From the NCBI GenBank assembly GCA_050013075.1, contig JBEKFZ010000097.1, positions 1-15,746 of the forward strand: a stretch of DNA of 15,746 nt, read 5' to 3'. The stretch comes from JBEKIK01 sp050013075. GTDB lineage: Bacteria > Planctomycetota > Planctomycetia > Pirellulales > Thermoguttaceae. The translations under genes were made by a program, and so were the position numbers. A model generated the notes under the pieces. It was not told where the DNA came from. It ran no database searches and saw only the letters and a list, made by a program, of their open reading frames with translations. Shown piece by piece: positions 1 to 5,438 of this stretch; position 1 is the first letter of the stretch; the number at the start of each line of letters is the position of its first letter.

Positions 1-219
1 AACTTGTCGACAAGCTACAATGGAGGACTACAAGAGCCGTCGGTGGCTGCGCTGATGGCCTTTGCCTGCCGAGTCTCTGAGCGACTTCAGTACACTGGAT
101 ATCACTCTGGCGGAAACACGACGAACGACCAACGGGTTACCATGATTCATGTTGCGTCGACGCCACGGCGGGCGTGATATCCCGCAACTCAGTCTGGCAA
201 GACCGAGCGGAGGATCAGG
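1..219. other. Left-edge region with no confident gene
   Basis: A plus-strand frame is open from base 1 to a TGA at 175-177 (58 codons). It could be the 3' end of a gene starting left of the window, but I recognise no family in it and its codon choice is not convincing. A 12-base palindrome, CTTGTCGACAAG, lies at 3-14. A minus-strand frame that continues into the next gene appears to be only its shadow. Confidence 0.3.
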
Positions 220-1038
220 ATGAGAGAGTACGAGGTCGTCGACACCAATGCCGACAACATCGGCGGTTGTGGCTTCTGCGGCTACAAGAGCGGCAAGAAC
301 GAAGGACATCGTCGCAAGTTGGATTGGCTCAAGAAGCGCTATGCGGAAGGCTTGAGGTTCAAGGTGCTCCGCTCACGCGAATTCGGTGATATCGGGATGA
401 TCGAGTATGCCCCTGGCAGTCATGCGTGGAGACCCGTCGAGGCGGAGGGTTACCTTGTCATCCATTGCTTGATGGTCAATGGCAAGCACAAGGGGAAAGG
501 ACTCGGCGCTCTCTTGCTGGATAGTTGTCTGAGGGACGCGAAGAAGAGCAAGTGCCGAGGGGTCGCAGTTGTCACAAGTTCAGATAGTTTCATGGCAGGA
601 AGCGGTTTGTTCATCAAGGCGGGTTTTGTCTCGGTGGAGAGCAGCCCTCCCTACGAGCTGCTCGTCAAGAAGTTCAAGAGAGCAGCCCCTGATCCTCGTT
701 TCATCGTCGAAAGGGAGCGAGTATTGAAGAGACACACGAAGGGCCTCACAATCCTGGCTGCCGATCAGTGCCCTATGGTCCCAAAGTGTGTGGAGGATAT
801 TTCGCAGGCGGCCCGAGCCCTGGGGCTGAAGCCAAAAGTGGTTCGAATCAGGAGCGCCAAGGCATCAAGGGAGCTTCCAACGCCCTTTGGCGTGTTCAGC
901 ATTATCTACGATGGAAAGCTGATTGCCGAGCGTCCGGTCAGCGGAACGAGATTCACGAACATCATGCTCAAGCGGGGGACACAAAGGGGTATGCCGATTG
1001 GCGTCCGGTCGGCGCAAGGAGATTCACGAACATCATGA
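220..1038 (+). CDS. GNAT N-acetyltransferase with C-terminal YoaP-like domain
   Basis: This predicted cytosolic acetyltransferase has 272 residues as read. GGAGG at 209-213, six bases before ATG 220, fixes the start. The N-terminal half has the GNAT acetyl-CoA loop (KHKGKGLG, about residues 89-96) and a following helix (GALLLDSCL). The C-terminal half, about 155-250, looks like the YoaP domain: a DQCP motif near 182-185, a second cysteine at 190, then GVFSIIYDGKLI and RFTNIM. Known YoaP-type proteins share this two-part layout, but the substrate is unknown. Cysteines also cluster at GCGFCG (17-20). The end is odd. After RFTNIM the frame runs into a second, out-of-phase copy of the same DNA and finishes with about 20 residues that look non-native. 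In the +3 frame the second copy reads RFTNIMSKLA and stops at 1050-1052, which looks more like the ancestral C-terminus. The gene stands alone. Confidence 0.82.
   Translation: MREYEVVDTNADNIGGCGFCGYKSGKNEGHRRKLDWLKKRYAEGLRFKVLRSREFGDIGMIEYAPGSHAWRPVEAEGYLVIHCLMVNGKHKGKGLGALLLDSCLRDAKKSKCRGVAVVTSSDSFMAGSGLFIKAGFVSVESSPPYELLVKKFKRAAPDPRFIVERERVLKRHTKGLTILAADQCPMVPKCVEDISQAARALGLKPKVVRIRSAKASRELPTPFGVFSIIYDGKLIAERPVSGTRFTNIMLKRGTQRGMPIGVRSAQGDSRTS
931..1037 (+). repeat. Imperfect direct repeat, 2 x 36 bp, period 71 bp, at the 3' end of the acetyltransferase
   Basis: Copy 1 is 931-966 and copy 2 is 1002-1037. Each starts CGTCCGGTC and ends GATTCACGAACATCATG, and they differ at three of 36 positions. 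The 71-base period is not a multiple of three, so copy 2 lies in another reading frame from copy 1. This looks like a diverged tandem duplication that replaced the original protein end. Confidence 0.85.
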
Positions 1039-1398
1039 GTAAGCTGGCATAAGGAGTACATGGACATCGAGATGTTCGGACAACTTCTGCCAGAACAAGC
1101 CAATGCACCCGATTCTGCTACCACCTACGGCTTCGCAGGAGCGGTGACCGGCACGTTACCTCCTCTGCTGTCACATCAACTCATACCTAATCTCGGACAC
1201 GCCATCAAAGGACCTTATTTTGAGACAAAATTAACGCGCACGCTGACATAGCGGATTTTGTAGGGACCGCTCCATAAATTCCGGGATCAGTTTTTGGGGA
1301 TTGCCGGTCCTTGACCTGGAAATCCTCATCCCGATACCCTACACTCGTTACTCAGTGGCGGTATAATAATATTTTCTCAAAAACATATTTTCTAGCCT
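1039..1398. other. Gap of about 360 bp with one doubtful small ORF and the fabI promoter
   Basis: A 63-codon frame, ATG 1060 to 1251, follows AAGGAG at 1051-1056, which overlaps the stop of the alternative acetyltransferase frame. The spacing is only three bases, and the peptide (it contains TTYGFAGAVTGTLPPLL) matches no family I know, so I do not call it a gene. The rest shows no coding signal. The last 60 bases are AT-rich and hold a candidate promoter. Confidence 0.4.
1338..1367 (+). promoter_or_regulatory. Candidate sigma70-type promoter of fabI
   Basis: A perfect TATAAT lies at 1362-1367, with a weak -35 (CCTACA, 1338-1343) 18 bases upstream. Transcription would start near 1374, giving a leader of about 25 bases to ATG 1399. 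That leader contains no purine-rich ribosome binding site. The -10 is clear and the -35 is weak. Confidence 0.45.
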
Positions 1399-2199
1399 AT
1401 GTCCTTTCTCCAACTCGAAAACAAATCGATCCTCATTTTTGGCGCGGCCAATCGCAAGAGCGTGGCGTGGCATATCGGCCGCGTGCTGGCCGAGGCCGCC
1501 GCGCGGTGCGTTTACGTGGTGCAAAACCAGGAATTGAAAGCCGGCGTGGCAAAACTTCTCCACGGCGGCGAGATTTACGTCTGCGACGTGGAGCACGAGG
1601 ATCAAATCGCCCGGTTAAGAGATGAACTGGCTCAACGCGGCGAAAAATTCCACGGACTGGTGCATTCCATCGCATTCGCCGATTACGCCGAAGGTCCAAA
1701 ACCATTTCACGAAACGCCGAAAAAGGCCTTTTTGCAGGCCGTCGATATTTCCTGCTACTCGCTCATCGCCCTTTCCAACGCTTTGAAAGATCTATTGGAG
1801 ACGGACGCATCGGTGGTGACGATCTCGATTTCGACAACGCGAATGGCCAGCGAAAACTACGGATACATGGCCCCGATCAAGGCGGCCTTGGATTCGTCGC
1901 TGGCGTTTTTGGCCAAGTCGTTCAGTCGGTTTTCCAGGATCCGCTTTAACGCAGTGGCCCCGGGACTGCTGAAGACCTCGGCCTCGGCGGGCATTCCCGG
2001 TTACGTGGACGCCTATCTTTACGCCGAGCAGATCATCCCCCGCAAAAAGGCCGTGCAAACCGAAGAGGTCGCCAACGCCGCGGTATTTCTCCTAAGTCCC
2101 CGATCCAGCGGCATCAACGCCCAGCGTATAGTTGTCGACGCCGGCATGTCGATAAATTATTTCGACCGGGAAATAATAGAAAAGTCACTCCAGCCCTAA
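1399..2199 (+). CDS. fabI: Enoyl-[acyl-carrier-protein] reductase, FabI-type SDR
   Basis: This NAD(P)H-dependent enzyme of the short-chain dehydrogenase fold would reduce trans-2-enoyl-ACP in the last step of each fatty acid elongation cycle, in the cytosol. It has 266 residues, normal for FabI. The N-terminal nucleotide loop is FabI-like (GAANRKSVAWHIG, 15-27), and LVHSIAFA (87-94) matches the FabI core. The catalytic Tyr154 and Lys161 are spaced YxxxxxxK-style (YGYMAPIK), as in E. coli FabI. NAVAPG (184-189) and the end VDAGMSINYF follow the family. ATG 1399 has no Shine-Dalgarno but lies just behind a good -10 box. A toxin-antitoxin pair follows, then an OleA-like condensing enzyme on the other strand, so two acyl-chain enzymes are near neighbours but not in one operon. 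It might be a specialised paralogue rather than the housekeeping enzyme. Confidence 0.9.
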   Translation: MSFLQLENKSILIFGAANRKSVAWHIGRVLAEAAARCVYVVQNQELKAGVAKLLHGGEIYVCDVEHEDQIARLRDELAQRGEKFHGLVHSIAFADYAEGPKPFHETPKKAFLQAVDISCYSLIALSNALKDLLETDASVVTISISTTRMASENYGYMAPIKAALDSSLAFLAKSFSRFSRIRFNAVAPGLLKTSASAGIPGYVDAYLYAEQIIPRKKAVQTEEVANAAVFLLSPRSSGINAQRIVVDAGMSINYFDREIIEKSLQP

Positions 2200-2225
2200 T
2201 CTTTATAATATTAGATCATCTATTT

Positions 2226-2259
2226 TATACTTGTATATCTATTTATAATGAGGTATAAT
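2226..2259 (+). promoter_or_regulatory. Strong leaderless promoter with overlapping palindrome (toxin-antitoxin operator)
   Basis: TTGTAT (2231-2236) and a perfect TATAAT (2254-2259) are separated by 17 bases. The start point predicted seven bases after the -10 is base 2266, exactly the A of the toxin ATG, so the transcript should be leaderless. An inverted repeat, TATAC-TT-GTATA (2226-2237), covers the -35, and AGAT-C-ATCT lies just upstream at 2213-2221. Both are plausible binding sites for the HTH antitoxin. The operator role is inferred from position. Confidence 0.6.
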
Positions 2260-2265
2260 TAATCG

Positions 2266-2532
2266 ATGGAATGGGAGGTGGTAGAATCACGGTTGGTCGT
2301 TCGGCAGTTGCCTCGGGTCCCGAAAGAAATTCAAGCAAGGTATTGCGCTTGGCGCCAACGTGTATGTGAACAAGGTCCAAATCTTCAAGGCGGATATCGA
2401 ACTCATGCTTTGCGTGGCAAGCGCGAGGGAGAAAAGTCGGCATGGTTGGGTCGGCAATGGAGAATTATATTTCGTGTTTTTGAAGGTAAACTAATAGTCG
2501 AAGCATTGGACCTTACCCCTCATAAATATTAG
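2266..2532 (+). CDS. RelE/ParE-superfamily (HigB-like) toxin
   Basis: This small basic protein of 88 residues would be the toxin of a type II toxin-antitoxin system, probably a ribosome-dependent mRNA endonuclease. The C-terminal half has the RelE-superfamily strand pattern GRQWRIIFRV (62-71) then LIVEALDLTPHKY (76-88). The Arg66, His86 and Tyr88 neighbourhood is typical of these folds, though I cannot assign catalytic residues with certainty. ATG 2266 is the only good start and has no Shine-Dalgarno because the promoter's -10 lies six bases before it. A GGGAGG inside the first codons could instead serve TTG at 2293. The HTH gene follows after 10 bases. Toxin-first order is that of higBA and some relE-like pairs. 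The exact target cannot be told from sequence. Confidence 0.8.
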   Translation: MEWEVVESRLVVRQLPRVPKEIQARYCAWRQRVCEQGPNLQGGYRTHALRGKREGEKSAWLGRQWRIIFRVFEGKLIVEALDLTPHKY

Positions 2533-2542
2533 GAATTATTAT

Positions 2543-2929
2543 ATGGCCAGTGTCATTTCGGCAAAATCCTTGAAAACAATCGAACGTGGGATTCGGGCCG
2601 GCAAATGCTTGACTCTGATTCCGAACCGCCGCGGCTCCATACACATATTGGAAAGCAGCGAATTTTTGTCTCCCCAAGAATCCGAGGCTTTTCTAAAAAC
2701 TCTTGCTCAACCCACTTCCGGCGATTGGCTGGAACGTTTTATGTGGGAATTCGCCAATGGCAGCGTGAAGGCGTTCGCCGCCAAAGTCGGTTATCATCCC
2801 AATCGAATTTCTGCCTTGAAATCGACGACCAAAGGGATTTCCACCCGCTTGGTTCGACGTATTATAAAGGCTTATCGGCTCTCGGAGAAAGAGCGGGCTT
2901 TTTGGGCGAAAAGACTGTTGAATGTTTAA
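2543..2929 (+). CDS. HTH-domain antitoxin / transcriptional regulator
   Basis: This 128-residue protein presumably neutralises the preceding toxin and represses the shared promoter. The C-terminal half looks like an XRE/Cro-type helix-turn-helix: SVKAFAAKVGYHPNRIS (74-90) as the first helices, then a basic helix SALKSTTKGISTRLVRR (90-106). The first 70 residues match no domain I recognise. They include SIHILESSEFLSP and an acidic helix, and may form the toxin-binding part, although antitoxins usually bind toxin through a C-terminal tail. AGGA at 2531-2534 overlaps the toxin stop and is well placed for ATG 2543, indicating translational coupling. The stop TAA (2927-2929) overlaps the stop of the convergent condensing-enzyme gene by two bases. 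The role rests mainly on context. Confidence 0.72.
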   Translation: MASVISAKSLKTIERGIRAGKCLTLIPNRRGSIHILESSEFLSPQESEAFLKTLAQPTSGDWLERFMWEFANGSVKAFAAKVGYHPNRISALKSTTKGISTRLVRRIIKAYRLSEKERAFWAKRLLNV

Positions 2930-3975
2930 TGCCATTCCAAGCCTAAAACGATCACATTAATTCCAGAGCCGATGCCCATTAGAGCGACTTTATCGCCTTT
3001 TTGCAGGCGTCCGTTTTCGATGCCGATGGCGGCGGTCATGGGCGCGGCAACCGAGCCGGTATTGCCCAGATATTCCAGAGTTGTGTAATCGATTTTCGGA
3101 TCGAGGCCCAGAGATTCGAACATCAGTTTTTGATGGGCCTTGCCGACCTGGTGGCAAAAGGTCTTGTTGATGTCGGCGCGTTGCCAGCCCAACTCGGCCA
3201 GGAAATCGTCGAAGGCCAATTTTCCAACCGCGATTCCTTCGCGCATGAGCGTTTCGGAGTCGGTGCGCATTAGCGGCTGCATTTGGGCGTCGGCCGATTC
3301 GTCGCGCCCACTTTGGCAAAGGCGGCATTGATCGGTATTCGCGCGCACCACTCCGCCCAGCAACCGGTTGCCGGTCCGGCTCAAATCGCGATGGCATAGG
3401 ACCACGGCCGCGCTGCCGGAGCCGATCGTTAGCGAGGCGATGGAGAGTTTGATATCGTTACGCGTAAGCGAAGTATTGGAATTGAGTTCGCGGATCGTGT
3501 TTTCGACCAGCGCCCTGCCGCTTTCCGTGCCGACCACAACGCCCGCGCGAATCTGTCCGAGCTCGATCATGTTGGCCGCTTGCACCATGCCGTTCATCAG
3601 GCCCAGACAGGCATTGGAAACGTCGTAGACCGCGCACTGCTCGGGCAGTCCCAGGCAATGATGCACTGCGCAGGCCGTGGCTGGTTCGAGAAAATCGCGG
3701 CACACCGAGCCGTGGATAAGAGCGCCGACTTGACGGCGATCGATGCCGGCCGCGCTAAGTGCTTTTTCGGCCGACTCGACGCTTTTTTCGCCGGGCAACA
3801 TGCCCGGAGGCCAAAATCGCCGCTCCCGTATGCCGGTCATCAATTCCAAACGGCCCTGAGGCAGTTTGAGCCGCGTGTAAAGCGGTTCCAATCGGGCCTC
3901 GATTTCATCGGAGGTCACAATTTCGTCGGGCAATGTGTAGGAAATGGCTTCCAGGCAGACGTTTTGATATAACAT
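2926..3975 (-). CDS. 3-oxoacyl-ACP synthase III family protein, OleA-like
   Basis: This thiolase-fold condensing enzyme (349 residues) would join two acyl chains, or acyl and malonyl units, by Claisen condensation. The family pattern is complete. RDFLEPAT (93-100) carries Glu97, equivalent to the general base described in OleA. SNACLGLMNGM (120-130) has the nucleophile Cys123. CHQVGKAHQ gives His275, and LGNTGSVAAP gives Asn305. The start, MLYQNV, and the SNACLG context fit OleA (head-to-head condensation to long-chain beta-keto acids, then olefins or ketones) better than FabH. No OleB, OleC or OleD homologue is in the window, so the product is uncertain. There is no Shine-Dalgarno before the ATG. 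The gene converges on the antitoxin with overlapping stop codons. Confidence 0.88.
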   Translation of the reverse strand: MLYQNVCLEAISYTLPDEIVTSDEIEARLEPLYTRLKLPQGRLELMTGIRERRFWPPGMLPGEKSVESAEKALSAAGIDRRQVGALIHGSVCRDFLEPATACAVHHCLGLPEQCAVYDVSNACLGLMNGMVQAANMIELGQIRAGVVVGTESGRALVENTIRELNSNTSLTRNDIKLSIASLTIGSGSAAVVLCHRDLSRTGNRLLGGVVRANTDQCRLCQSGRDESADAQMQPLMRTDSETLMREGIAVGKLAFDDFLAELGWQRADINKTFCHQVGKAHQKLMFESLGLDPKIDYTTLEYLGNTGSVAAPMTAAIGIENGRLQKGDKVALMGIGSGINVIVLGLEWH

Positions 3976-3984
3976 TGGAATCTT

Positions 3985-4013
3985 ATGATACGGTTAAAAT
4001 TCAAGCCCGCAAA
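3985..4013 (-). promoter_or_regulatory. Weak candidate promoter of the OleA-like gene
   Basis: On the minus strand TTTGCG (4013-4008) and TATCAT (3990-3985) are 17 bases apart. The predicted start would be about three bases before the ATG, almost leaderless, which agrees with the missing ribosome binding site. The -35 is poor, so the call is weak. Confidence 0.3.
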
Positions 4014-4017
4014 CACT

Positions 4018-4056
4018 CTGCAAATTGTAAACTGCAAATTGCATATTGCAAATCTG
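4018..4056 (+). repeat. AT-rich short direct repeats
   Basis: CTGCAAATTG occurs at 4018-4027 and 4032-4041, followed by the related ATTGCAAATCTG at 4045-4056. It is a simple degenerate tandem array in the gap upstream of the OleA-like gene. No function is apparent. Confidence 0.7.
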
Positions 4057-4075
4057 TGGATGGAGGTGGACAGCG

Positions 4076-4162
4076 AGGGGTTGACAGCGCGAAACCGCAA
4101 GCGGTTTCATTCGTGTAATTGTGGAATACCACAATGCTAGCTATGCTGTCAATACAACCCCT
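4076..4162. repeat. Nested inverted-repeat element (87 bp) containing a palindromic repeat
   Basis: Outer arms AGGGGTT (4076-4082) and AACCCCT (4156-4162) and inner arms TTGACAGC (4081-4088) and GCTGTCAA (4145-4152) enclose two further hairpins. The first is GAAACCGC-AA-GCGGTTTC (4091-4108), an interspersed repeat found elsewhere in the window. The second is ATTGTGG-AATA-CCACAAT (4118-4135). The whole could fold as a three-way junction. It may be a small non-coding mobile element or a structured transcript. Confidence 0.6.
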
Positions 4163-4560
4163 TGTGGAAAAAGTGGGTAGACACCACAAAATGGCGGGGG
4201 TGGTTGTGATGATTTTAACGGTTACGTAAACTCTGCCGTGACTTGCACTTCAATCGACGGTGACACGTCGAAGCTAGAGGAGTTCGAGGCCACTGGATAA
4301 GGACATCACCCCGGTAACGTGCCCAGGGCCGGGCATCACAGACCGGCGGGAAAGGTCGGCGGACCGGGCGTCAAGGATTGGCGTCTTGGCCTGCTTTCTA
4401 GGCATTAAGCTTAGTTTTCTCCGCGTTAGGCTTAGCGCGGTGAAAATCCTTCCCTCTTCTGTACACTCGGCCAAGCCGTAATTCGTGGAGATTCTTTTCC
4501 ATCGCCTTTCCCGGCTTCCACACTATTTGGGCACAGGAAGTGTCCAGAAAGGAGTGTAAA
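4163..4560 (+). other. Non-coding gap with GC-rich potentially structured segment upstream of the C26 gene
   Basis: No convincing gene lies here on either strand. Positions 4309-4368 can fold in two competing ways. CCGGT (4311-4315) pairs with ACCGG (4342-4346) around an inner hairpin TGCCC-agggcc-GGGCA (4320-4335). Alternatively CCCGGT (4310-4315) pairs with ACCGGG (4363-4368). A further hairpin, CCGCG-(10)-CGCGG, lies at 4421-4440. This could be a leader RNA or attenuator for the next gene, or a separate small RNA. I match it to no known riboswitch. The last 20 bases hold the ribosome binding site AAAGGAG for ATG 4561. Confidence 0.3.
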
Positions 4561-5310
4561 ATGGCTATAAAACCATTGATAGGTCTGAATGCCGATTATC
4601 GCAGCTCTAGGAAAGACGCTCCCGCATTTTCTTATCTTGCCGCCGGCTATTACAACTGCCTGATCAAGGCCGGGGCCATACCTCTGATCATTCCACCCTT
4701 GGCCGATGAAGACGACATAAATTGCGTACTGGAACATCTGGACGGCGTGGTTCTTTGCGGCGGCGCCGATCTGGATCCGCGACACGACGGATTCATGACC
4801 CATCCGTCAATGAGGCTCTTGGATTCGCGGCGGGAACATTTCGATCGCTTGCTGGTGCAGCTCGTTGCCGAGCGAAGAATGCCGGTAATGGGCATCGGCT
4901 GCGGCCTGCAATTATTGAACGTATCGCAAGGCGGCAATCTGCATTATCACATTCCCGAAGATCTCCCCCGGGCCTTGCCGCATTTGGATACGATGGATCC
5001 GAATCATCGCCATGCCCTGGTGGTCGAAAAAGGCTCGTTAATGGAGCGGGTGTATGGCGAGGGCGAAATCCGCGTAAACAGCATGCACCACATGGCCATC
5101 GACGAGGTTGCGCCGGGGTTTGCCGTTACCGCCCGTTGTCCGGACGGCGTGGTCGAGGCCATCGAAAGCACCCGGGACGACTGGTTCGCCTTTGGCACGC
5201 AATTCCATCCGGAGGGCGATTCCGCTTCTGCCCTGGATTTGAGGATATTCGAGGAATTCGTGGCCGGCATTACCGGCGAAGTAATCGAAGAAGCTCGCAT
5301 GGTGGCGTAA
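4561..5310 (+). CDS. Peptidase C26 / class I glutamine amidotransferase-like protein with displaced cysteine
   Basis: This 249-residue protein belongs to the gamma-glutamyl-gamma-aminobutyrate hydrolase (PuuD) type of class I amidotransferases, which cleave gamma-glutamyl amides through a Cys-His-Glu triad. Seen here: MAIKPLIGLNADYR at the start, GGADLDP (67-73), NSMHHMAID (173-181) and the His-Glu pair in FGTQFHPEG (His216, Glu218). The nucleophile elbow is unusual. The family has G-I-C-R-G-x-Q, but here residues 111-117 read GIGCGLQ, so the cysteine position is Gly113 and a cysteine (114) occupies the usual arginine place. The protein may be inactive, may use Cys114, or may do different chemistry. 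ATG 4561 is chosen over GTG 4540 because GGAG (4551-4554) lies six bases before it. The AnmK-like gene follows after a 128-base repeat-filled gap. Confidence 0.85.
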   Translation: MAIKPLIGLNADYRSSRKDAPAFSYLAAGYYNCLIKAGAIPLIIPPLADEDDINCVLEHLDGVVLCGGADLDPRHDGFMTHPSMRLLDSRREHFDRLLVQLVAERRMPVMGIGCGLQLLNVSQGGNLHYHIPEDLPRALPHLDTMDPNHRHALVVEKGSLMERVYGEGEIRVNSMHHMAIDEVAPGFAVTARCPDGVVEAIESTRDDWFAFGTQFHPEGDSASALDLRIFEEFVAGITGEVIEEARMVA

Positions 5311-5319
5311 TTAGCGCCA
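5303..5319 (+). terminator. Weak hairpin at the end of the C26 gene
   Basis: TGGCG-taattag-CGCCA spans the stop codon (5308-5310) and is followed by the AT-rich ATTATT but no clear T run. It is at best a weak terminator. Confidence 0.25.
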
Positions 5320-5337
5320 ATTATTCGATATGTGTGG

Positions 5338-5356
5338 CACGGGCATCTTGCCCGTG
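5338..5356. repeat. Palindromic intergenic repeat CACGGGCA-TCT-TGCCCGTG
   Basis: This is a perfect 8-bp stem with a three-base loop, directly beside the 22-bp palindromic repeats that follow. The form (short perfect hairpin between genes) is that of a REP-type element. Only one copy of this family is present in the window. Confidence 0.7.
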
Positions 5357-5364
5357 AATAAAGC

Positions 5365-5419
5365 GGCACTGGCGAAACGCCAGCGGCACCCGAGTATGGC
5401 ACTGGCGAAACGCCAGCGG
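5365..5419. repeat. Two direct copies of a 22-bp REP-type hairpin repeat
   Basis: The 22-base unit occurs identically at 5365-5386 and 5398-5419, period 33. It begins GGCACTGGCG, and its core is the hairpin CTGGCG-AAA-CGCCAG. The array fills the gap between the C26 and AnmK-like genes and ends 19 bases before the chosen start of the latter, so it probably lies in that gene's leader or separates the two transcripts. Confidence 0.8.
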
Positions 5420-5438
5420 GATCCGAATTGCGTAATTT

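Noticed and set aside
768..1052. Separate 94-codon gene overlapping the acetyltransferase
   Set aside because: It is the alternative frame of the same gene. Only its last part, from the second repeat copy, is meaningful, as a probable former C-terminus.
4281..4291. tRNA-like GTTCGAGG T-loop motif
   Set aside because: No acceptor, D or anticodon stems can be drawn around it.
4274..4474. Minus-strand ORF of 66 codons
   Set aside because: It covers the GC-rich potentially structured stretch, resembles no protein family and has no ribosome binding site.
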